Made by a program: the position numbers and the translations under genes | DNA from: an uncultured Psychroserpens sp. | GTDB taxonomy: Bacteria; Bacteroidota; Bacteroidia; Flavobacteriales; Flavobacteriaceae | Direction of reading: 5' to 3' | DNA: 38,241 bases | Assembly (NCBI GenBank): GCA_905479815.1 | Contig: CAJQOA010000230.1 | Span: 1-38,241, forward strand | In this document: piece after piece, positions 32,278 through 38,241 of the stretch | Numbering within the stretch: the stretch's first letter is position 1 | Layout: each line of letters begins with the position of its first letter | Notes under the pieces: generated by a model | Told to the model about the DNA's origin: nothing | Seen by the model: the letters and a program-made list of their open reading frames with translations, nothing else | Databases searched by the model: none

Positions 32278-33317
32278 TGCGGTTTATAAATTTTGTTTTA
32301 GTGTTAGTATGTTTATTCTCAAGTATATCTACATGGTCTCAAGTAGGGATAAATACAGTGACACCAGATCCTTCTTCGGTACTTGACGTAGTTAGTACGT
32401 CCCGTGGTGTTTTACCTCCAAGAATGACAAATTCACAACGCGATAATATAAGTGTAAGTTCTAGTGCATCTGGATTACTTATTTTTAATACTGATACGCA
32501 ACGATTAAATATTTATGATGGTGAAAAGTGGCATGCCATAAGCACAAATACAAATGCCTTAATATGCCCTACTTCTACTACAATTAATGAATTTTTAATT
32601 TGCATACAAACAAATTACACTCCAAACCAAACCTTAGGTTATGGTCCTGCAAGAGACATATTATATAGTGATATAGATGTAGATTCAAATACTCAAGAAT
32701 TATCAGGTATTTATACAGATTTTACTATTATTATGGATTATTCTACAGATCCAGATCCAAGTATACATGCACTCAATTTAGGTATAAATACAGAGCATGC
32801 TTATCCACAAAGTATGGGAGCTGGAAACGAGCCTGCCAGAAGTGATATGTTTAATATTTTCCCAAGTAGAATAGAAGCTAATTCTTCACGAAGTAATTGT
32901 CCATTTAATACTATAATAGATACAGATACTGAAACTTGGTTTTATTTAAATCAAGAATTAAATTTTATACCAGGAACAAATATCGATTTGTACTCAGAAA
33001 AAGATAACGAAGCGGTTTACACTTCTCTCTTAGCAAGTCAGCAATGTGATTTTGAACCTAGAGAAGACGTAAAAGGAGATATTGCTAGAGCCATCTTTTA
33101 TTTTTATACCATTTATAATGTTTCGAACTTAAATACATATTTATCGTATGCTAATGAGGCCTTTTTTGAAGCCATGAAAACGACACTCCTACAATGGAAT
33201 CTAGATGACCCAGTGGATCAGATTGAAATTGATAGAAATAATGCTATAAAAATATTACAAGGAAATGAAAACCCCTTTATTATAGATGCTTCACTAGCGT
33301 CTAGAATGTTTATTTAA
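32274..33317 (+). CDS. Secreted endonuclease I (EndA/NucM-like)
   Basis: The 347-residue protein has a signal peptide (residues 1-22, STWSQ), then an N-terminal module like that of its neighbour (VGINTVTPDPSSVLDVVS), then an endonuclease I domain. The catalytic pair is E174-H175 (NTEHAYPQS), the Mg2+-site Asn is N203 in EANSSRSNCPF, followed by R206. REDVKGDIARAIFYFY, LQWNLDDPVDQIEIDRN and LQGNENPFI are family blocks. The usual HH of the DLHH segment is DMFN here (191-194). It probably degrades extracellular DNA. It overlaps the lamin-tail gene by 4 nt. Confidence 0.85.
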   Translation: MMRFINFVLVLVCLFSSISTWSQVGINTVTPDPSSVLDVVSTSRGVLPPRMTNSQRDNISVSSSASGLLIFNTDTQRLNIYDGEKWHAISTNTNALICPTSTTINEFLICIQTNYTPNQTLGYGPARDILYSDIDVDSNTQELSGIYTDFTIIMDYSTDPDPSIHALNLGINTEHAYPQSMGAGNEPARSDMFNIFPSRIEANSSRSNCPFNTIIDTDTETWFYLNQELNFIPGTNIDLYSEKDNEAVYTSLLASQQCDFEPREDVKGDIARAIFYFYTIYNVSNLNTYLSYANEAFFEAMKTTLLQWNLDDPVDQIEIDRNNAIKILQGNENPFIIDASLASRMFI

Positions 33318-33352
33318 TAACTATGGTTTTTAATTCATTTCGTGCCACAAAA

Positions 33353-33379
33353 AAAGCCCATCACATAGTGATAGGCTTT
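33353..33379. terminator. Bidirectional terminator between endonuclease I and the cold-shock gene
   Basis: AAAGCC and GGCTTT with an inner ATCAC/GTGAT, one mismatch between the two, form an 11-bp stem. It is flanked by A and T runs in the convergent gap. Confidence 0.7.
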
Positions 33380-33401
33380 CAATTTTTTGGTTAAGCGTAT
33401 A

Positions 33402-33593
33402 TTAAATAACTTTTACGTTAATTGCGTTTAATCCTTTTTTTCCTTCAGTGAGATCAAATTCAACGTTGTCGCCTTCGCGAACTTCATCGATTAATCCTGA
33501 AATGTGGACAAAGTGATCTTTGTCTGAACCTTCTTCTGTTATAAATCCGAAGCCTTTAGCATCGTTGAAGAATTTTACTGTTCCTTTACTCAT
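33402..33593 (-). CDS. Cold-shock protein (CspA family)
   Basis: The start is the ATG at 33593, giving 63 residues. The open frame continues upstream to 33683, but those codons (including YQLVLIINYITI) do not look like a Csp. The product begins MSKGTVKFFNDAKGFGFI, the RNP1 motif, and has DHFVHISGL as the RNP2 region. It ends with the family's EFDLTEGKKGLNAINV. This is a cytoplasmic single-strand RNA/DNA chaperone, one of the usual Csp copies of the genus. Single gene with a terminator directly downstream. Confidence 0.92.
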   Translation of the reverse strand: MSKGTVKFFNDAKGFGFITEEGSDKDHFVHISGLIDEVREGDNVEFDLTEGKKGLNAINVKVI

Positions 33594-33649
33594 AATTGTA
33601 ATATAATTTATTATTAATACTAACTGATATTCAATTACTGTGCCACAAA

Positions 33650-34642
33650 TTAAGATCTGGCCAATTTCCGAAGCGCAACCCATTGTTTTAGCATTTCTCT
33701 AGAATCTACTGCTGGGTAACCTAATACTGTTTTTCCTGCTGGTACATCATTCATAACACCAGAACCTGCTCCAACCGTAGCTCCAGAATGGATTGTCGTA
33801 TGATCTTTTATAGAAGCACTACCTCCAATCATAACACCATCACCAAGAGTTACAGAACCTGCTAAACCACTACTTCCAGCCATAATACAAGAACGACCTA
33901 AGACACAATTATGCGCAATTTGAACTAGGTTATCAATTTTGCATCCATCGCCTAGAATTGTAGAACTAAATTTTCCGCGGTCAACACAAGAATTAGCACC
34001 AATTTCTACACCATTACCTATAACGACATTCCCTATATGCGGAATTTTAACTAATCCTCTACCATCATCACTTGGACGATAACCAAAACCATCTGCTCCA
34101 ATGCTTACATTAATATGAAAAATACAATGACTACCAATCACAGAGCGTTCTCTAATTACTGTTCCAGACCAAACTGTTGTATGATCACCAATAGTTGTAT
34201 CATCTAAAACGGTCACATTTGGATACAGTATAACCCCTTTACCTAAAACCACATCTTTGCCAATGTAACAACCAGCTCCAACCCTACTGCCATCGCCAAT
34301 TGTTGCCGAAGCATCAATATTTGCTGAAGGATGTATATCTGTTTCAAAAACTGGCGCTTCTGGAGTAAACACTTCTAATAATTTTGCCATTGCTAAATCG
34401 GCATTTTTGACTTTTATAATAACTCGGTTGTCACCAGGTTCTAGATCGATATTATCATTTGAAATTGCTAGACTTGCATTAGAATCTGCCCACATTGCAG
34501 CATATTTTCTATTTCCTATAAATGTGGCTTGATTATTATTTGCTTTTTGGATTTGCTCTAATCCAGTAATATTATGAGATGTTTCTCCTAAAACTTCTCC
34601 ATTAAGTAGGGTGTTTATCTCTTGTATTGTCAATGATTTCAT
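33650..34642 (-). CDS. lpxD: UDP-3-O-(3-hydroxyacyl)glucosamine N-acyltransferase
   Basis: The 330-residue protein has an N-terminal uridine-binding domain (1-100) and then the left-handed beta-helix of hexapeptide repeats (about 103-310). The catalytic H244 lies in [47 protein letters not shown] and the C-terminal helix ([16 protein letters not shown]) complete the fold. It adds the N-linked 3-hydroxy acyl chain in lipid A synthesis in the cytoplasm. Neither lpxC nor fabZ is in the neighbourhood, so this may be an isolated or second copy. Confidence 0.92.
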   Translation of the reverse strand: MKSLTIQEINTLLNGEVLGETSHNITGLEQIQKANNNQATFIGNRKYAAMWADSNASLAISNDNIDLEPGDNRVIIKVKNADLAMAKLLEVFTPEAPVFETDIHPSANIDASATIGDGSRVGAGCYIGKDVVLGKGVILYPNVTVLDDTTIGDHTTVWSGTVIRERSVIGSHCIFHINVSIGADGFGYRPSDDGRGLVKIPHIGNVVIGNGVEIGANSCVDRGKFSSTILGDGCKIDNLVQIAHNCVLGRSCIMAGSSGLAGSVTLGDGVMIGGSASIKDHTTIHSGATVGAGSGVMNDVPAGKTVLGYPAVDSREMLKQWVALRKLARS

Positions 34643-34796
34643 TTACTCTAAATTTATCTATTGGTTAATTTGCTACAATATACAGAAATAGTAAGAAAAG
34701 ATCGCATGATGGTAATGCTTCGGAATTTCAAAATCAAGTAAATCTTTGTTAACATATAAGTTATGGACTTTTGAGCTTTGCACGCATCAAAAAAAA

Positions 34797-34825
34797 AACA
34801 CCTTCTTAATATACAAGAAGGTGTT
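34797..34825 (-). terminator. Intrinsic terminator of the metalloprotease gene
   Basis: AACACCTTCTT (34797-34807) and AAGAAGGTGTT (34815-34825) make an 11-bp perfect stem, and a run of about ten Ts follows on the minus strand. It begins about 30 nt after the stop codon. Confidence 0.85.
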
Positions 34826-34854
34826 TCTATTTATTTTTCTTCGGAAATGTTAAA

Positions 34855-37338
34855 TCATTTAGGATCTAAGATGTCTTCAATACGTTTCGCCAAATCTCTG
34901 TAATGATACTTTGTAACTGTATTTACTTGTCTAGTTCCTGCTGCAGCCACTTGACGTTTTAATGTGTTTAATTCACCACGAACTAAAGCTCTAACATCAG
35001 ATTGTGAGACATTATAATAATCTCCATTTCGTCTAGATTCTAAATCTTCTGTCATTAAAAATGCCATACGATCTACATAACCGCGTTGCAAATTACGTCT
35101 ATAAACATCTACGTTTTTAGTAACATTAACTTCAGAAAACACACCTTTTCTTAGGTCTTGCATCATAGTTAACGCACTATAATTTGTAGCATCAATACTC
35201 TCATGATCTATTAAACGTCCTAATTTATCAAAACTCAATATAGCATTGATATACCTGCTTTGCAAACGCCTTAAACGTTCTGTGTATCCATTATAATCAA
35301 TATTTTGAAGCATGGTTTTATCAACTAACCAATTAGGTGTTTCAAACGCATTTTCATGAAGCCATTGCATCGATTGTTGTTGTAATGCTTTTGGGACAGC
35401 CTGATATGCAATACCTCCTTGGCTTGGTGTAATCAAGTTCTCCTCTACACCACCAACGTTTCCTAAAACATGACCAATATATCGGTTATAGCAACCTAGG
35501 AACTCACCATATAGTTCTTCTAGATCTTCGTAATTATTAGTTTGACTACTTGTCCACTGTGGAAGATTTTGTGCAACATACTTCAGATTTTTAAGTGCAT
35601 AATTTGACGCTTTAATGGCATCGTTACCTATATCTTCTGTTTGAGACGTAGGGTCAAATCTAGACCGTTGTTTTCCAAAGACATATTTAGCATCTCCAGC
35701 TTTTTCCATAATCCATTTGTCAAGCGTTGTACGTTCGGCTTCTGCTGAATACGCTCCAGGAATAGAACGATATCCCCAATTTATGGCATAGTGATCATAA
35801 GGTCCAATTTGGCGAATAAACCTTACATTTTGATCACCTGGTTGTGCTATATAATTGTATCGCGCATAATCCATAATCGTGGATGCAATCCCAAACTCTT
35901 GTGTAAAGGCTCCATTTCTATAATTCTCAACATCATACGCTTTACTTGCACTCATATTATGTGGTAAACCCAAAGCGTGACCAACCTCATGGGCAATTAC
36001 CATTTTCATCATTTCTCCAATATCTTCTGCAGGAGTATCTAACGTTCTTGCGCTAGGATTTGCTGCTCCAGTTTCTAATAAATAACGATTTCTGTATGAA
36101 CGTAAATGATTATGATACCAAATAATATCACTTTCAATAATTTCACCACTACGAGGATCAGAGACACTTGGCCCAATGGCATTTCTAGTTTCACTTGCCA
36201 CATAACGCACTACAGAGTAACGTACATCCTCGGGACTAAAATCTGGATCTTCCTCTTTAGTAGGTGGATATTTAGCAATAATGGCATTTTTAAAACCTGC
36301 ACTTTCAAAAGGACCTTGCCAAAGTTCAATACCTTCTTTTATGTATTTACGCAAACTCTCTGGTGTTGCAGGATCAAGATAATATACAATTGGTTTAACA
36401 GGTTCTACCAGCTCACCTCTTGCATAAGCTTCAGGATCTTTTGGTTCTAATTTCCAACGACGAATATAGGTTTTGCGGTCTGCTTTTAATTTTTCGCTTC
36501 CGTAATCGACTTGACTAAATGTAAACCAACCTACACGTTCATCTGCAAAACGAGGTTCCATTGGCTCTTCTGGCAATAGAATCATAGATTGATTAACTTG
36601 TAAACTAATGGTCTGAGCAGATTGTGCAGAAGGCGGTTTTGACGCATTATAGGTCATGTCTTGTAATACTTCTATATTCTGCGGAAAACTTTTCATGCTA
36701 TTAATGAAGCTTCGTGTTGGATCAAGATTACGAACCTTATAAGATGTTCTCAAATAACTTGGCAAACCACTAATAGCTTTCACATCAGATTTATAAAACT
36801 TCGTAACATCAACCACAACTGCGGTAGAATCTTTGCTGAATGCTGCAATATCAAATGCAAATAAAGTGGGTTCGTAATTATTTGATTTTACTGAAATACT
36901 AATTGGTAACTCTTCGTCTGCTACCGAATTATACGAACGTTCTTTAATCAAAATTTTCTTATCAAAACGTTCCCAAGCCACAAGACGTTCACCTGTTTTT
37001 GTTCCTGCATTAATATAACCACCTCCCAAATTAGCTGGAAGTTTTGCTATTCTACTCACTAAGAGCATATCTTTTCCTAAGTGTTCATTAGGGATTTCAA
37101 AATAGTACTTCTCGCCTACTTTATGAACTTTAAATAATCCGTCATCAGTAATAGCATCTTTAGTGATGACTTTATCGTAATCTTTAATTTTTCCTTGATT
37201 TTTTTTAGGAGTCACTTTTGGTATTACAGCTTCTGTTTTATTCTTCTTGTTGCGCTTATTCTTTTTAGACTGCGCTTGATGTGTTAGTGGCATTAAAGAA
37301 AAGGCTATTGCCAATGCATATAGAAACGTTTTTTTCAT
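34855..37338 (-). CDS. Exported zinc-dependent metalloprotease (DUF5117/DUF5118 type)
   Basis: The 827-residue protein has a signal peptide (MKKTFLYALAIAFSLMPLTHQAQ), then a Lys-rich stretch (SKKNKRNKKNKTE), the DUF5118/5117-type N-terminal domains (about 50-300), and the metalloprotease domain. The zinc site is H450-E-V-G-H454-A-L-G-L-P-H460, the metzincin-like HExxHxxGxxH pattern, and a later STIMDY fits the Met-turn. Members are common in Bacteroidota and are secreted to the periplasm or outer membrane. The substrate is not known. Single gene with its own terminator. Confidence 0.88.
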   Translation of the reverse strand: MKKTFLYALAIAFSLMPLTHQAQSKKNKRNKKNKTEAVIPKVTPKKNQGKIKDYDKVITKDAITDDGLFKVHKVGEKYYFEIPNEHLGKDMLLVSRIAKLPANLGGGYINAGTKTGERLVAWERFDKKILIKERSYNSVADEELPISISVKSNNYEPTLFAFDIAAFSKDSTAVVVDVTKFYKSDVKAISGLPSYLRTSYKVRNLDPTRSFINSMKSFPQNIEVLQDMTYNASKPPSAQSAQTISLQVNQSMILLPEEPMEPRFADERVGWFTFSQVDYGSEKLKADRKTYIRRWKLEPKDPEAYARGELVEPVKPIVYYLDPATPESLRKYIKEGIELWQGPFESAGFKNAIIAKYPPTKEEDPDFSPEDVRYSVVRYVASETRNAIGPSVSDPRSGEIIESDIIWYHNHLRSYRNRYLLETGAANPSARTLDTPAEDIGEMMKMVIAHEVGHALGLPHNMSASKAYDVENYRNGAFTQEFGIASTIMDYARYNYIAQPGDQNVRFIRQIGPYDHYAINWGYRSIPGAYSAEAERTTLDKWIMEKAGDAKYVFGKQRSRFDPTSQTEDIGNDAIKASNYALKNLKYVAQNLPQWTSSQTNNYEDLEELYGEFLGCYNRYIGHVLGNVGGVEENLITPSQGGIAYQAVPKALQQQSMQWLHENAFETPNWLVDKTMLQNIDYNGYTERLRRLQSRYINAILSFDKLGRLIDHESIDATNYSALTMMQDLRKGVFSEVNVTKNVDVYRRNLQRGYVDRMAFLMTEDLESRRNGDYYNVSQSDVRALVRGELNTLKRQVAAAGTRQVNTVTKYHYRDLAKRIEDILDPK

Positions 37339-37660
37339 GTTGGGTTGGTTTTATTCTAATATTCCTTAAAATTAATGAAAACACATTAAGGTATAATAAA
37401 TTTCACAAAATTTTAATGTCTTTTATATGTCTGAATATAAAAACTGGAAAAATGATAAGAAATTACTATTAGTATTTAAGAAATTAATAAAAAATAAAAA
37501 AAAACATATAAATAATGTAGCTATCTAAAAATGTGATGTTTAAGTGATATTATAAACATATTTACTCCCCTAAAGTTCTCACAATTTTATGCATTGATAG
37601 TCCGTAATACAATTCTTCTCGTAGATATAGACGTAAACCAATTAAAACTAATTAAACATT
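37339..37660. other. Divergent AT-rich intergenic region
   Basis: These 322 nt separate the metalloprotease and the OmpA-type gene and must hold both promoters. A weak inverted repeat CCTTAA/TTAAGG lies near 37364-37391. No clear -7/-33 pair, RNA gene or repeat was recognised. Confidence 0.4.
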
Positions 37661-38241
37661 ATGAAAAGAATTTCAGTAATAGTATTATCAGCTTTATTTC
37701 TTACGGCATGTGTTTCTAAAAAGAAATACCTAGCATTAGAACAAGATCATGGAGAATTAAAAAGTGAATTGACTAAAACTAAAGTCGAAAAAGAAGAGTT
37801 AGAATCTAAGTTTACTAAAATACAGCAACGTGTTGATAGTTATAATTCTAAGATTAATGAACTTACAGACGATAATAACGCTAAGTTAGTTTCAGTTGAT
37901 GGTGTTGTTATTTCAGAAAACCAAAAGAATGCGATGCGTGAATCATTAAAAAATGTTCCACCAGCATATATGTCAACTGCAAAGACGCTTAAAGATTCTA
38001 TGAATTTAGCGATGCAATTCAACTTAAAATCTTCAATTGAAAATATTGACGAAGATGACGATATCGCTATCAATATTGAAGAAACGGTTGTCATGATTTC
38101 TATATCTGACAAAATGTTATTCAACTCAGGAAGCTACAAGATAAGTGATAAAGCAAATGATATTTTACAGAAAATTGCTAACGTGATTAATTCTGAAGAA
38201 AGTCTTGATGTCATGGTGGAAGGTCATACTGATAATAAGTT
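37661..38241 (+). CDS. OmpA-family lipoprotein, 5' part (cut by the window edge)
   Basis: The frame begins at the ATG at 37661 and continues past the window end; about 193 residues are seen. The signal peptide MKRISVIVLSALFLTAC ends in a lipobox (LTAC) with the lipid cysteine at 17. A coiled-coil-like stretch follows (about 25-70, rich in Lys and Glu). The peptidoglycan-binding OmpA/MotB domain then begins (VVMISISDKMLFNSGSYKIS and the VEGHTDN motif at the edge). This domain ties the outer membrane to the cell wall. The rest of the domain is outside the window. Confidence 0.88.
   Translation, partial: MKRISVIVLSALFLTACVSKKKYLALEQDHGELKSELTKTKVEKEELESKFTKIQQRVDSYNSKINELTDDNNAKLVSVDGVVISENQKNAMRESLKNVPPAYMSTAKTLKDSMNLAMQFNLKSSIENIDEDDDIAINIEETVVMISISDKMLFNSGSYKISDKANDILQKIANVINSEESLDVMVEGHTDNK

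Noticed and set aside
36106-36450. Plus-strand open frame opposite the metalloprotease
   Set aside because: Antisense to a clear coding region with an intact zinc motif, and rich in Phe/Ile/Thr as expected of a shadow.
37840-38124. Minus-strand open frame of 94 codons near the right end
   Set aside because: Lies antisense to the OmpA-type lipoprotein, whose lipobox, coiled region and VEGHTDN motif are convincing.

Overview
The window is about 38 kb of AT-rich DNA from a member of the Bacteroidota, most likely the Flavobacteriaceae. Supporting signs are a TonB-dependent receptor with a carboxypeptidase-regulatory-like N-terminal domain, Bacteroidota-type -7 boxes (TAnnTTTG or TATATTCG), poor Shine-Dalgarno sites, an HExxHxxGLPHN metalloprotease of the DUF5117 type, and many lipoproteins and ECF-type promoters. 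The genus cannot be fixed from sequence alone. No rRNA, tRNA, CRISPR array, transposase or phage gene was seen. A gene runs off each end: an alpha/beta hydrolase on the left and an OmpA-type lipoprotein on the right.

Left part (1-7.2 kb): two alpha/beta hydrolases, a small membrane protein, an ECF sigma factor with an overlapping membrane protein that may be its regulator, a WD40 propeller protein, an NAD(P)-binding oxidoreductase and a beta-lactamase-fold serine hydrolase. Two pairs of ECF-type promoters can be read here. One (TGTAAT-N16-CACTAACC) precedes both the sigma gene and the 150-aa membrane protein. The other (TGWAAC-N16-CGTCTTA) precedes the first hydrolase and the oxidoreductase.

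7.3-12.1 kb: a TonB-dependent receptor, a NicX-like non-heme iron dioxygenase and an NCS1 (cytosine/purine/hydantoin) permease lie in a row. This suggests uptake through both membranes, then ring cleavage, of an N-heteroaromatic compound. An intrinsic terminator sits between the receptor and the enzyme.

12.2-18.7 kb: an unrecognised 408-aa protein, then a tight four-gene operon of tyrosinase (type-3 copper), lipoprotein cytochrome c, MerC-like CPxC membrane protein and DJ-1/isonitrile-hydratase-like protein. A hypothetical 174-aa protein follows.

19.0-26.4 kb: an exported transglutaminase-like protein, then the most interesting locus. It is an operon of a cytosolic NUC1 endonuclease, a membrane-anchored CHAT (caspase-like) protease, a membrane-anchored protein with two LytR_C-like modules, and a patatin phospholipase with two membrane segments. 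This has the make-up of an abortive-infection or biological-conflict system. Its promoter is flanked by a perfect 11-bp inverted repeat.

26.4-38.2 kb: an orphan thiE preceded by a possible gene remnant, an exported protein overlapping a leucine-rich-repeat lipoprotein, two EamA exporters, a translationally coupled lamin-tail protein and endonuclease I pair, a cold-shock protein, lpxD, a large zinc metalloprotease and the start of an OmpA-family lipoprotein.
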